From JBHHUI01 sp965248775 (GTDB lineage Bacteria; Chloroflexota; Anaerolineae; Anaerolineales; JBHHUI01), in the NCBI GenBank assembly GCA_965248775.1, contig OZ252150.1:4526001-4590000 (forward strand): a DNA stretch of 64,000 bases. The letters are read 5' to 3'. This document shows positions 18,001-27,460 of the stretch, piece by piece. Position 1 is the first letter of the stretch, and the number at the start of each line of letters is the position of its first letter. The notes under the pieces were generated by a model. It was not told the DNA's origin. It worked only from the letters and a program-made list of their open reading frames with translations, and made no database searches. Made by a program: the position numbers and the translations under genes.

Positions 18001-20178
18001 ATGAACAAAAAGGATGTTCTGATAGAGTACCAAGGACACGATGCAGATCGGGCCAGGATTTCTGTGAATAAGTCATTGGACAATGCACTTCGAGTCCTGT
18101 ATATCGATCGAATAACACTAGCGTCCTTATATCGCGCTTGGATGCTTAATCGTTCAGTGCTAACAATCTGGCACTTTGAATCCATTGAACCGTTTGTGGG
18201 GCATTTGCTTCAAGTCTTCCGTCGTCTTGGGCTACTCCAGGCCGTGGTGCATCGGGTTGAAAACAACGTTGGGCAAGTGCGAAATGATGCCGGAGAGAGC
18301 GGGTATGCTAAGCATTGCGATGAGGCGCGGACGATTGGCGCTAGGATAAGTCAGACGCAATTACTCGAGAATCCACTGATTTGGGCAATGAACTCAGAAT
18401 GGCCGATGGAAAAGGTAATACATCATTTCAATCGAGTGATAGAGGAAAAGGTGTTAGTGGAATGCCACCGCATTGGCCTAATCGGATGGATGTGGCAGAA
18501 CCAAAATGTTGCCTGCAACGAGCAATGTGCGTTGTTGATCGAACGAAATCAATGGTCCTCATATCTTGAAGAACATGCACGAGCGCGTGGAATTCGTTTG
18601 GTTACATATAAAAAATATTGGTGGACGTCGCTAAAAAATGTATTAGCAATGTTTTTCTTGCTCATCAAGAACTCTTGGAAGGTTTTGAGTATGAGTGGGT
18701 CGACGCTCTGGCGTAAGTTGCGACATCTTATAGGGTCAGCTCGTTCACGGGGTAGGGCAAACGAGGATTCTCCACGGCGGCGGACAACGGAGTCGACAAT
18801 TGCGATTCGCTATTGGCATCGGAAGTTGAGTTTCGACCCCACTGAGAGATCCGAATTCTTTTGGCTTCGTGGATCGGCTATTCCCTATTCGGAGATCATA
18901 GTGTATGGGTACATCTCTGATAAACCGTTGGATTCCAAAATAAGGAGTCAACTTAGTACACAGGGGATAAGACTGTTTGGTCATGGGCCGGGGATTCCTG
19001 TTTGGCGTCCAACGATTCGCATGTTTTCAATCTTACTGCAGTGTGTGCAAAAACTTACTCTCAGCGCGTTAACGTCTATATTATATGGGCGTGAACTCTC
19101 ACTCTATTATTTGCGTAAGATGTTGATTTTGGCGTGGGACTATGCCTATTGGCGTGATTTCTATATCGCTAATCGTGTGCGAGTTGATGTGGGGACACTT
19201 CTTGCGAGTGTGGGCCAGGTACTTGCTCTAGATTCTATAAACGGAGTTAGTTTTTCCTATCAGTATTCAATTTCAAACATTTTAACTCCCACATATGTGC
19301 TCAGTGCCGGAGAGGACGTTCAGTTTGTCTTTTCATCTGAATTTGAACGTTTGTGGCGTAAAATCGATGCTCCAGTAAATCGATATGTGCATACTGGCTA
19401 CATATACGATGGCGTGATCGAGATGCTGGCTCGATCACCCCGAGTAAAACGGATAAGGCGTCAACTTGAAGATAACGGAGTATTATTCGTCATATGTTTC
19501 TTGGATGAGAACTCTGCGGACCGTTGGGGCGGTGCCGTTTCGAACCTTCAAGCTGCCGAGGACTACAGATACCTGCTTCAGTGGTTGCTTGTTGATCCTG
19601 CTTTGGGAATTGTCATCAAGCCAAAGAAATCTTCAAACTTATTTCAACGAATCGCCAGTGTCTCAAGCTTGGTCGAACAGGCTAAACAAACAGGCCGTTG
19701 CGTATTTCTGACCAGTGACAATGACAACGTCGTCGGGAGTACTATTTTCCCTGCTGAAGCCGCGCTAGCAGCAGATGTGTGTGTCGGCAAGTTGATCGGA
19801 GGTACTGCGGCGTTGGAGGCCTGCTTGGCAGGCGTACCTACTGTGTTAATTGATACCCAGGGTATTTATAGGCATCCGTTTTTTAAATGGGGGCATGGAA
19901 ATGTTGTTTATGACAATTGGGAGGCATTGCGGGGTGCTTTAGAACAATACCGCAACAAGTCAAATCTGACTTCCCTGTTTGGTGACTGGTCTCTAGGGCT
20001 GCCTGCGCTTGATCCGTTTCAGGACGGGTTGGCCGGTTTGCGGATGGGTCTCTATATCCGTTGGATCTATGAGGCTCTCAAGCAAGGAATACCGAAGCGC
20101 GCTGCGCTAGAGAGGGCAACAGATCAATTTGCGCAGCGCTGGGGCAATGAGCACGTAATACTCCTTGAGCAGCAATAA
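18001..20178 (+). CDS. Large GT-B-like cluster protein, function unknown
   Basis: I do not recognise this 725-residue protein as a named family. Its last third has LLVDPALGIVIKPKK followed by IGGTAALEACLAGVPTVLID, the arrangement of a GT-B donor-binding domain in capsule-type transferases, and it ends with FAQRWGNEHV. The middle is basic, with a hydrophobic stretch MFFLLIKNSWKVLSM near residue 220 that could be a membrane-associated helix. It may be a processive or very large surface-carbohydrate transferase. It ends the first gene group; no gene follows until the IS1182 element. Confidence 0.6.
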   Translation: MNKKDVLIEYQGHDADRARISVNKSLDNALRVLYIDRITLASLYRAWMLNRSVLTIWHFESIEPFVGHLLQVFRRLGLLQAVVHRVENNVGQVRNDAGESGYAKHCDEARTIGARISQTQLLENPLIWAMNSEWPMEKVIHHFNRVIEEKVLVECHRIGLIGWMWQNQNVACNEQCALLIERNQWSSYLEEHARARGIRLVTYKKYWWTSLKNVLAMFFLLIKNSWKVLSMSGSTLWRKLRHLIGSARSRGRANEDSPRRRTTESTIAIRYWHRKLSFDPTERSEFFWLRGSAIPYSEIIVYGYISDKPLDSKIRSQLSTQGIRLFGHGPGIPVWRPTIRMFSILLQCVQKLTLSALTSILYGRELSLYYLRKMLILAWDYAYWRDFYIANRVRVDVGTLLASVGQVLALDSINGVSFSYQYSISNILTPTYVLSAGEDVQFVFSSEFERLWRKIDAPVNRYVHTGYIYDGVIEMLARSPRVKRIRRQLEDNGVLFVICFLDENSADRWGGAVSNLQAAEDYRYLLQWLLVDPALGIVIKPKKSSNLFQRIASVSSLVEQAKQTGRCVFLTSDNDNVVGSTIFPAEAALAADVCVGKLIGGTAALEACLAGVPTVLIDTQGIYRHPFFKWGHGNVVYDNWEALRGALEQYRNKSNLTSLFGDWSLGLPALDPFQDGLAGLRMGLYIRWIYEALKQGIPKRAALERATDQFAQRWGNEHVILLEQQ

Positions 20179-20865
20179 GTTGCCTTATAGTTGTTTACCG
20201 GATACCCCCAATTTGGGGTCGACATCGGCTCGTCCGAGTTCGTCAAGGTCTTGGCGGGCCAGTGGCCAGAGGCTTGGCAGCAATCATGCCGACCGGAGCC
20301 AGGCGCAGAAGCCACTCTGCTAGCGCAGCGCTCATATCGCGCAAACGTCCGATGGCCAAAACCCCAAAACTCTACCCAAGTTTGCGGCAGGCGCAGATGA
20401 TACGCGTGAGGCCAGAATGCATGTCAGCCAGCGTCCACTGCAGATTGCAGGCTGATAGCTTATGTACAGCATCGCTGGTCGGGCCTCCGGCTCTGCTGCG
20501 GCGTTTGTGGGCGTGCGCTGCTATTCGTGGATGAACACGAGCATCATGATGTTTGCGTAGCCAGTTGGCCGTTTTACGGTTGTCCACGTCGCTATAACGG
20601 CCACGTATCAGGTGCGTGTTCCACCCGAAACTCATGTGGACTGATTTTGCCTTCCGTCAGGCGCGGCTGCAGGCCACACCTTGCAGGAGTTTTCCAGCTG
20701 GCGACTAAACTGCGTCGCCAGGCAGCGCTTGCTCTTCACGAGGGTATCAGAATGAATGGTGCACCAAGTACTGCCAGCAATTCTGCTGGCGATTAGAGAT
20801 TGGATCTGGATCGTAGGCGAGAAAGTAGTCACAATACAACTATCGTCCAACGAATATTCAGGCTA
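20179..20865. other. 687-base stretch with no assignable gene
   Basis: Both strands contain only short, stop-broken frames. On the minus strand some pieces (for example LARQDLDELGRADVDPKLG ending near 20190) read like protein debris, so this may be a worn-out insertion or gene remnant. No family can be named and no hairpin terminator was evident just after the preceding stop codon. Confidence 0.5.
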
Positions 20866-20869
20866 CTAG

Positions 20870-22455
20870 CAGTTTGTCGGAGAGACAAGTACTTTTACAA
20901 CATGAATAGCCCTACAGGGCAAAATGAGCAGTTGATTGCGACAAAACAAGCGTAAAACAGTGTGCATTTCATGGAGGGCAAACCACCTTCTCGCAGCGAG
21001 TAGCAGGCGCGCCAAAGCAGCCCCGGCTAAAGCACACCCTTTGCTTGGTAGAGGGTGTGCATGCGTTTGAGGTTGAACGCTAGGCAGACCAGACACCATT
21101 CCCCGGCTGCTGCCGGCAGGCCGCGCAGAGAAAACTGGCGGAAGCCCAGGACTTCCTTGATGATACCAATGACGGGTTCCACTGTGCATTTGCGTAAACG
21201 GTAGCTGGCTTTGCCGATTTCGGTTTGTAGTTTGTAAGCCATCTTGACTTTCGGACTGGCATCTTCCGGTGGCGGAGCAGGCATTTGTTCAAAGAAGGTA
21301 CGCCAGCTTTTGTGGTGAGGTTCGCGACCGGTAGCAATGTAAGGATCAATGCCAAGCTTCTCAAGTGCTGCGATGTTCGCTTTGCTGAAATATCCATAAT
21401 CCAAAGCGGCAGCCTTTGGTTTGCCTACTTTTGGAGAGATGGCATCCAGGGTTGGCTCAGCTTCTTTTTTGTCATTCGGATGGTTCGAAAGTGAAGGCGC
21501 CACAATCAAGAGGCTCTCCTGCTCCACAGCAACTTGAACGTTGTAATGCTGGTCGAAGCCATTATTGGTGCTGTTTTTCATGATGCGAGAGTCCGGATCA
21601 GTGAAGTTGTACTGATCTTTGTCCCGTGGTCCCGGCTGCGGTGGTTTCGGTTTGCGACCTCGGGGTTTATGCCCAGTTTTGCGAGACTTTTCTTCCCGCT
21701 CACGCTGTTTGGCTTCGTATTCAGCCCTCTCGGCTGCATATCGTTCCTGCGCACGGGCTTCTAAGACGGCTTTGGCTTCTGCCAGATTTGCCAAACGTTT
21801 CTTGCGAATGGCAATTTCGTCTTCAATGACGAGCCCTTCCGGCAACTGGAGATCACCCTGATCAGCTTGCTCACCGAGTTCGAAGAGTTTGTTCACTTCC
21901 TGGCGCAGTTGGGTCTCTAGTTTTATCAGACGCTTGTAACTGACCGCTTTGCTCTTGGATGCATCAGCATGCACCTTGCTACCATCCAGACTGATATTAC
22001 CCAACTTCAGCACCTCAGCAACTTGGGCCAGGAGCAAGATCTGCACAAATAACTCTTGGATCGCAGCCAGAAAGGTTTTGCGAAAGTTGGCAATTGTGTC
22101 GTGGTCAGGATGCAGCCCACTGGCAATATAGCGGAATGGGATACTCTCATAGGTGGCTTTCTCAATCTTACGAGAACTGAACACCCCGTTGGCATAACCA
22201 TAGAAGAGCAATCCCAACAGGATCTCTGGCGCAATAGGTTGACCACCCGTCGGTGCATATTGTGCATAGATCATACCCAAATCCAACTGGGCGATAACAT
22301 CCACCACAAATCGTGCCAAATGATTGGATGGCAGGGCTTCTTCCAGACTGATTGTCTGTTTGAGCATCACTTCGTAATTGGGTTTCTTGAATTTTCTAGC
22401 CATGCCCGTAGATTATCACCGATTTCGCTATCTCAGGTTGCTCTCCGACAAACTG
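20870..22455 (-). mobile_element. IS1182-family insertion sequence, copy 1
   Basis: The element is bounded by perfect 15-bp terminal inverted repeats, CAGTTTGTCGGAGAG at the left and CTCTCCGACAAACTG at the right, and carries one transposase gene. CTAG directly flanks both ends (20866-20869 and 22456-22459), which fits a 4-bp target duplication. Its length of 1586 bases equals that of the second copy at 56774-58359. The two copies are in opposite orientation. Confidence 0.92.
21027..22403 (-). CDS. IS1182-family transposase
   Basis: This 458-residue DDE transposase has the DUF772-type N-terminal domain (ARFVVDVIAQLDLGMIYAQY, GLLFYGYANGVFSSRKIE), ISLDGSKVHADASKSKAVSY with the first catalytic Asp, a charged lysine/arginine-rich linker around residues 215-255, and a C-terminal domain with AALDYGYFSKANIAALE and EPVIGIIKEVLGFRQFSLRG. 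It appears intact. It differs from copy 2 at two residues that I can see (Ala versus Glu in RYxAERA, Pro versus Leu in RGLxAAAG). Confidence 0.93.
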   Translation of the reverse strand: MARKFKKPNYEVMLKQTISLEEALPSNHLARFVVDVIAQLDLGMIYAQYAPTGGQPIAPEILLGLLFYGYANGVFSSRKIEKATYESIPFRYIASGLHPDHDTIANFRKTFLAAIQELFVQILLLAQVAEVLKLGNISLDGSKVHADASKSKAVSYKRLIKLETQLRQEVNKLFELGEQADQGDLQLPEGLVIEDEIAIRKKRLANLAEAKAVLEARAQERYAAERAEYEAKQREREEKSRKTGHKPRGRKPKPPQPGPRDKDQYNFTDPDSRIMKNSTNNGFDQHYNVQVAVEQESLLIVAPSLSNHPNDKKEAEPTLDAISPKVGKPKAAALDYGYFSKANIAALEKLGIDPYIATGREPHHKSWRTFFEQMPAPPPEDASPKVKMAYKLQTEIGKASYRLRKCTVEPVIGIIKEVLGFRQFSLRGLPAAAGEWCLVCLAFNLKRMHTLYQAKGVL

Positions 22456-22459
22456 CTAG

Positions 22460-22661
22460 GGGAGGTATTCAGCTTGAGCAGCCAGATAATGATATTATCA
22501 CCGAACGACGTGTTTCCTCTAACTATGCTGGCTGCCAGACTGTGAGTTGTCTGGTCGCAGAACGCCTCATTCGGGCAGCGTTAAGCTTGCCGTGTTCAGT
22601 CAATATACATGCCGAGATGGTGACCACGATTATCCTGCGTTTTATCGGGCAAAGAAACTGA
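22460..22661 (+). pseudogene. C-terminal gene fragment beside IS1182 copy 1
   Basis: Joining the sequence left and right of the IS at a single CTAG gives an open frame from about 20833 (QYNYRPTNIQATRGG) through to a TGA at 22659-22661, ending SVNIHAEMVTTIILRFIGQRN-like. A TAG lies just upstream of the joined frame, so only the C-terminal 75-80 residues of some protein remain. I do not recognise it. It ends 1 base before the next gene's TTG start, as an operon partner would. Confidence 0.45.
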
Positions 22662-22662
22662 C

Positions 22663-23607
22663 TTGCATTACAAGAATTCGTTGCATGATGTGGAATGCCC
22701 AGTATGCAGTAGTGGAGCATATCACGAGCTCACTAAGTATCGTAGCAAAGATGCGGTGTTTGCGGGTCTTGAACTCTTGCGCTGTGATGAATGCGCGCTT
22801 GTTTTCGCCGCCCCACTGCCCACCGAAGAAAAACTGAGGACCTATAACGAATCGTACTGGCAGCGCGCACATGGTGGTACTCCCACAGAACCACTGGCTA
22901 TCAGGTTTCACTCCGAAATAAACCGAGTGCGCTTCCTGCATGTACAAGCGTATCTTGGGGAACAACATCCTGGCACAGCTGTACTTGAAGTTGGCCCGGG
23001 CCTTGGTCATTTTTGCGCCCACTTCCTTTCAGAATACCCTGCTGTTGAATACGTCGCGGTGGAGTCAGATATTAGTTGCTACGCTCGCTTGCGTGAGCTA
23101 GGCGCACAGGTATGCGCCAGTTTTGATGAACTCGAACATGCGGATGGCCATTTTGACCTACTTGTGATGTCCCATGTTCTCGAACATACCTCAAGCCCGA
23201 GAGCTTTTTTGCAACAGGCGCTTCAGTTCCTTCGCCCGGGTGGAGTGCTTTTCGTCGAAGTGCCTTGTCGTGATCATGAGTTCAAAGAAATTCACGAATC
23301 GCATCTTCTTTTTTTTGACAAGCCGTCAATGCTGCGTCTAATTGAGTGCTTAGGGCTCACCGATATTCAACTCAGCTATCATGGCAAGGAGCTCCATCGT
23401 TTGAAGTGGGAGAGGCGCTTGTGGAGAAGGTTATATCGGAAAAGTCTGTCCATACTCGGTGTTCTGCTCTTGCCAGCCCGGGACGACACGGAACTGAATA
23501 CCATAGATGACGTAGCCATACAGAAAGTCATTGACTCCTATGAGGCACATTTGACGAAAGAAAAACCCTCATGGTGGCTGCGCGCGCTTGCAGCGAAACC
23601 CATGTGA
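22663..23607 (+). CDS. SAM-dependent methyltransferase with N-terminal Cys4 motif
   Basis: The N-terminus has VECPVCSS then LLRCDECALVFAAP, a likely zinc-binding Cys4 pair as in sugar C-methyltransferase-like proteins. FHSEINRVRFLHVQ precedes the Rossmann motif VLEVGPGLGHFCAHFL and VMSHVLEHTSSPRAFLQQAL. The 314-residue protein probably methylates a sugar or glycan intermediate. TTG 22663 matches the start of a paralogous, decayed copy at 32431, which supports it. The paralogy includes the spacing of the two Cys pairs. Confidence 0.83.
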   Translation: MHYKNSLHDVECPVCSSGAYHELTKYRSKDAVFAGLELLRCDECALVFAAPLPTEEKLRTYNESYWQRAHGGTPTEPLAIRFHSEINRVRFLHVQAYLGEQHPGTAVLEVGPGLGHFCAHFLSEYPAVEYVAVESDISCYARLRELGAQVCASFDELEHADGHFDLLVMSHVLEHTSSPRAFLQQALQFLRPGGVLFVEVPCRDHEFKEIHESHLLFFDKPSMLRLIECLGLTDIQLSYHGKELHRLKWERRLWRRLYRKSLSILGVLLLPARDDTELNTIDDVAIQKVIDSYEAHLTKEKPSWWLRALAAKPM

Positions 23608-23847
23608 ATTGAGGCTCCCTACGGCCGAAATTATAGCTATTGTCTCAAATTCCGGGCATGCTTGGAATCCAACGCCTCAAACGTTTCGGCATCCAGCGCG
23701 TCGCGCGCGAGGCGCTTCAGATCACTGGCTATTTCTCTCTCAATGCACACAGCCGAGTTCGCCGGATTCGGCGAACTCGCAAACATCCGTTTAGGTATTG
23801 CGTTCAAGAAGAAACGATTCGAGATAGGTTGTTATAAAGGTAGCCGC

Positions 23848-25743
23848 ATGAGCGATGTTTTTGTTTTAGGTGTAAATGTGAGTCATGATTCTGCCTGCGC
23901 CTTATTGAAGAATGGAGATTTGATTTGTGCTATTGCGGAAGAGAGGCTAAACCGCATCAAGCACTCTTCTGGAGGTATAGGCGCAGATGGATTGGTAAAC
24001 AAATTCTTGCCGCATATGGCCATACGCTATTGTCTAGACACCGCGGGCATCCAACTTGAAACTGTAGACTTGATTGTCGTGTCCACCTGTGTCGTCGTCA
24101 ATTACAATGATTACAGGGTCCGCAACCTCACAAAGGAAGAGGTGCTCGAACAGTTGCCGGATACTCTCGACCCCGATCGCGTAGAAGTGGAGACGCATCA
24201 TCTAAGTCATGCCGCAAGCGCATTTTATCCTTCCGATTTCTCGGACGCGGTTGTCCTGGTCGCTGACGGAGGCGGCAGCTTGATCCATAGGAATGCCGGC
24301 AAACATCATAAGGAAGGCTGGTTTGAAGAGCGCATCACTGTTTATCACGGCGAAGAGAATTCCTTGGAAATCATCGATCAATATTTTGATGGCAGCCCTT
24401 CGAACGGCTACTTGGCCAATGATCAACATTGCTCTTTGGGTGACCTGTATCAATCCGCCACTGAGTTTATTGGGTTTGAGCGCGGTGACGAAGGTAAAAC
24501 GATGGGATTAGCGCCTTATGGCTCCGATTGTCTGTTCAAAGATTTCTCAAAAGCGGTGCAATTGAAGGATGGCGTTTTATCCATAGACGATGACTTCCAA
24601 TTCAATAAGCGCCGTGGCGAAAAAAGATATTACAACGGCAACTTTGGTCCACCACGGAAAGCCGGTGAGGCGCTCAGACAGTTAGACAAGGATACGGCTG
24701 CTAGCGTACAGCATGCCTTGGAAAAGGTACTAGTGGAATTGGCAAGGCGAGCGCATGATAAGACCGATGCTAAGAACATCTGTCTGTCAGGCGGCATCGC
24801 GTTGAACAGCGTGGCGAATAAGATCATCCTTGATCGCACGCCGTTTGAGAACATCTTCGTTCAACCTGCGTCAGGCGACGATGGGTGTGCATTGGGCAAT
24901 GCATTGATTGGGTGGTGCATGATTTTCAACAAGCCCCGTAAATTCGTTATGCGACATTCCTATCTGGGTCGGCCTTATTCGCACAAGGAAATCGAAAGCG
25001 CTTTGAACACTTACAGGCGTTGGATTCATCCACCGAAAAAGAGAGAGAATTTTCTTCAGGAGGTTTGTTCTTTATTGGCCCAGAAGAAAATCATGGGTTG
25101 GTTTCAAGGAGGCTCAGAGTTCGGGCCGCGGGCGCTTGGGCATCGCAGCATCCTATGTGACCCTCGCAATCCTGAGATGAAAGATATTCTCAATATGCGG
25201 GTGAAGCACCGAGAGGCCTTTCGGCCCTTTGCCCCTAGCATTCTCTTTGAACTCGTAGGTGAATATTTCGATTTATATATCCCCAGCCCTTATATGTTAC
25301 TGGTATCCGAGAGTAAAAAACCTGATGTGATTCCAGCTGTCACGCATGTTGATGATACAGGGCGCGTCCAAACAGTTACAAAAGAAGATAATGGCTTGTA
25401 CTATGATTTGATTCGAGCCTTTTACGAAAAAACCGGAGTGCCGGTAGTCTTGAATACTTCTTTTAATGATAAAGATGAGCCGATTGTAGAAACGCCCGCA
25501 GACGCACTCCGGACTTTTCTAAATACCAATATCGATTATCTGGTACTCGGGGATTGGTTGGTTCAGAAGCGAGAATTGAAGTGCAGGCTTTTCCGAATCT
25601 GGCCGACTGTCCTAAATCGATTTCTCATCAAGAAACTGAGACGCCTTCTGGCAGCCTATCCGACTCTCGGGGAATCGATGAGGAAGTTGAGGAATAAGCC
25701 CGGTCGGCCAACTGAGAGAGCTCACGTAAGAGTTCCGGGGTGA
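23848..25743 (+). CDS. O-carbamoyltransferase, NodU/CmcH/TobZ family
   Basis: This 631-residue enzyme would transfer a carbamoyl group from carbamoyl phosphate to a sugar hydroxyl. The N-terminal Kae1/ASKHA-like domain shows VLGVNVSHDSACALL, AIAEERLNRIKHS, HHLSHAASAFYPS (metal-binding histidines) and LVADGGGS. The C-terminal domain has FQGGSEFGPRALGHRSIL and REAFRPFAPSIL followed by VVLNTSFNDKDEPIVETPAD. The frame is open upstream to 23662, but ATG 23848 starts at the family N-terminus and has an AAAGG-type ribosome site. A second, divergent carbamoyltransferase lies at 52778. Confidence 0.9.
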   Translation: MSDVFVLGVNVSHDSACALLKNGDLICAIAEERLNRIKHSSGGIGADGLVNKFLPHMAIRYCLDTAGIQLETVDLIVVSTCVVVNYNDYRVRNLTKEEVLEQLPDTLDPDRVEVETHHLSHAASAFYPSDFSDAVVLVADGGGSLIHRNAGKHHKEGWFEERITVYHGEENSLEIIDQYFDGSPSNGYLANDQHCSLGDLYQSATEFIGFERGDEGKTMGLAPYGSDCLFKDFSKAVQLKDGVLSIDDDFQFNKRRGEKRYYNGNFGPPRKAGEALRQLDKDTAASVQHALEKVLVELARRAHDKTDAKNICLSGGIALNSVANKIILDRTPFENIFVQPASGDDGCALGNALIGWCMIFNKPRKFVMRHSYLGRPYSHKEIESALNTYRRWIHPPKKRENFLQEVCSLLAQKKIMGWFQGGSEFGPRALGHRSILCDPRNPEMKDILNMRVKHREAFRPFAPSILFELVGEYFDLYIPSPYMLLVSESKKPDVIPAVTHVDDTGRVQTVTKEDNGLYYDLIRAFYEKTGVPVVLNTSFNDKDEPIVETPADALRTFLNTNIDYLVLGDWLVQKRELKCRLFRIWPTVLNRFLIKKLRRLLAAYPTLGESMRKLRNKPGRPTERAHVRVPG

Positions 25744-25764
25744 TAATAGCACGGAGACTTAGAT

Positions 25765-25839
25765 ATGCTGTTGCGTATTTTACAGAGACTGTTTGACTTG
25801 ATTTCACAGGTGCAAAGATTGCTGCAAAAAAAGCCTTAA
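25765..25839 (+). CDS. 24-residue mini-ORF, conserved in a paralogous block
   Basis: The small frame encodes MLLRILQRLFDLISQVQRLL plus QKKP, an amphipathic, basic peptide. A GGAG sits 8 bases before the ATG. The decayed paralogous block at 34977-35051 carries a 24-codon frame in the equivalent place with matching D11, L12, S14, V16, Q17, L20, K22 and K23. Equal length and position suggest either a real small peptide or an ancestral gene tail. Coding status is unproven. Confidence 0.4.
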   Translation: MLLRILQRLFDLISQVQRLLQKKP

Positions 25840-25919
25840 GATAGCGTAAGGGAGGCAGCTAAACAAGAGGACGGCCATCATTTCGGTGATGATGATGAGG
25901 GTGGCAACGTTTATCCATT

Positions 25920-27050
25920 ATGGTGAGCCAGGATGTGCCCATTGCTGTTGTAGCTGTATTGGTAGCGTCGTTAATTCTTGAGATCTTTCTGCGTACCTAT
26001 AGAAGTGTTTGGCGGCGCGCCAGTTTTTTTATGACATATCCTGTACCTTCACCTAAATCGCTCTCTTTTGAAGAACACCCTTATGCGTTGTATGTTAAGA
26101 AGCCGAACTCAGAGGGATTGTATCCGTCTAACAGCCTGGGATATTCGGGAAAGCGTGAATTCAGCAAGAAGATGCAGCCGAACTCGGTTCGTATCTACTG
26201 TGTGGGCGGCTCTACGGTAGAACAACATTAGCTGACCCAAGGGCCGGATGCTAGCTGGCCGGGTACCGGGTAAGTTGCAAGATATTCTCACAGAGCGCTT
26301 TCCGGGTGCATGTGTCGAGTGTGTAAATGCCGGTGTAGCCGGTTATACCTCAGCGGCGTCATTGATCGAATTTCTCATCCGTGGCATTGATCTCAAACCT
26401 GATATCTTGCTCATTTACCATAACATCAATGACGCCTGGACGTGCCAGATGGTGGATGGGTTTAAATTCGACTACTCTCATGTCCGACTGCACAAACCCT
26501 GAAAGTTGGCATGGGCATTCCATATTCCACAAGTCCCATTTTTTGCAAGTTATCAACTAGTGCTAGCTCGGTTGATCAAGAAAATATATGAGAAACCGAA
26601 TGCACTCTTTTATTGGATCTCTAACCCGCCTTGGAGTCTGGCTTCTGAAGTCAACTCAGGGGCTGTTGATGCGTTTCGAAAGAATATTATCAATCTTGTT
26701 AGCGTTGCTTGACCTGGTCTTGTGTACCCGTACTGGTCAAATGGGAATGTGATTGGAAAGCGAACAACTATTGCCCACCTTATTACCTGGGCGATAGGGC
26801 TGAGATTACCCACACTTATTTTGGATACTTGCACGCCAACAATGAGACGATTAAAAATGTGGCATCGTAGTTTGAAGGCTGCCATTATCTTGAATTTGGG
26901 CCGTTTTAATCGAGCCAAATTAACGACACGATACACTTTGCAGCAGATGGTCTTGACGAAATGGCGCTCCGTGTGGCGGATGGAATCGAGCCGCTTGTGA
27001 CATCGATCATCGCAGCCCGAATCCGGAATTCCTCGGCACCTCCCCAACCC
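25920..27050 (+). pseudogene. SGNH-hydrolase-like membrane-anchored protein, pseudogene
   Basis: The first frame gives a membrane segment (VAVVAVLVASLILEIFL) and IYCVGGSTVEQH, which holds the SGNH block I Gly-Ser, and then stops at a TAG ending at 26231. The match resumes in another frame at 26248 (GAGVAGYT-type block, ILLIYHNINDA) and breaks again at 26502. The catalytic Asp-His block DTIHFAADGLDEMALRVA appears in a third frame near 26925. At least two nonsense codons and two frameshifts show it is dead. Intact relatives add or remove acyl groups on glycans. A related SGNH gene at 55806 is split by an IS. Confidence 0.75.
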
Positions 27051-27069
27051 CTCCTAACTTAATTGACTG

Positions 27070-27345
27070 CTGTTATGCAGCGGTGCTGAAATATGCTGCT
27101 CGCATCTGTCGCACCTGCCTACGCCTAGTCCGGCGGAGTGGCGCACTTGTTGTCGCGCATAGTGGCACGCTCACTGCATCGCTATGCGACAGCATCGCAT
27201 CGTTGCGTCCAGTTCGTTTCACAGCGTGGAGTACGTACGCCACTTTACGATGCAGTCTGCCCGTCATGACCCAGTGCAGTCATGACTGGGTGACTGTGCG
27301 GTACTGAGCGCCACGCTGTGCGGACTGCACTGGGTATTTTGGACG
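27070..27345. repeat. Palindrome-rich non-coding block B
   Basis: Between the SGNH pseudogene and the SDR gene lies a stretch rich in inverted repeats. ACCCAGTGCAGTC at 27269-27281 pairs perfectly over 13 bases with GACTGCACTGGGT at 27323-27335. A compact palindrome TCATGACCCAGTGCAGTCAT (27264-27283) runs into GACTGGGTGA. ACGATGCAGTCTGC at 27247-27260 is the reverse complement of part of the repeat at 33393-33416. Upstream, GTCGCGCATAG and CTATGCGAC form another stem. From 27346 to 27460 no further gene is seen. Confidence 0.6.
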
Positions 27346-27460
27346 GGGCGGGTATGACATTCCAGATACACCGCAAGCGTTCGAACTTGAGCGTTGTTTT
27401 GCACTTTCTAGCCTGCTACATTACATGAATTAATTGAGAAGGTACGGAAGATACTTGGTC

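Noticed and set aside
20179..20865. A gene in the stretch before IS1182 copy 1
   Set aside because: All frames are short and broken by stops, and no piece could be tied to a family with confidence.
21080..21397. Several frames of 60-200 codons on both strands of the two IS1182 copies
   Set aside because: They occur identically in both copies because the DNA is identical, and the transposase frame explains the sequence.
23662..23847. N-terminal extension of the carbamoyltransferase
   Set aside because: The upstream codons are Ser/Ala/Arg-rich without family similarity, while ATG 23848 has a ribosome site and begins the conserved domain.
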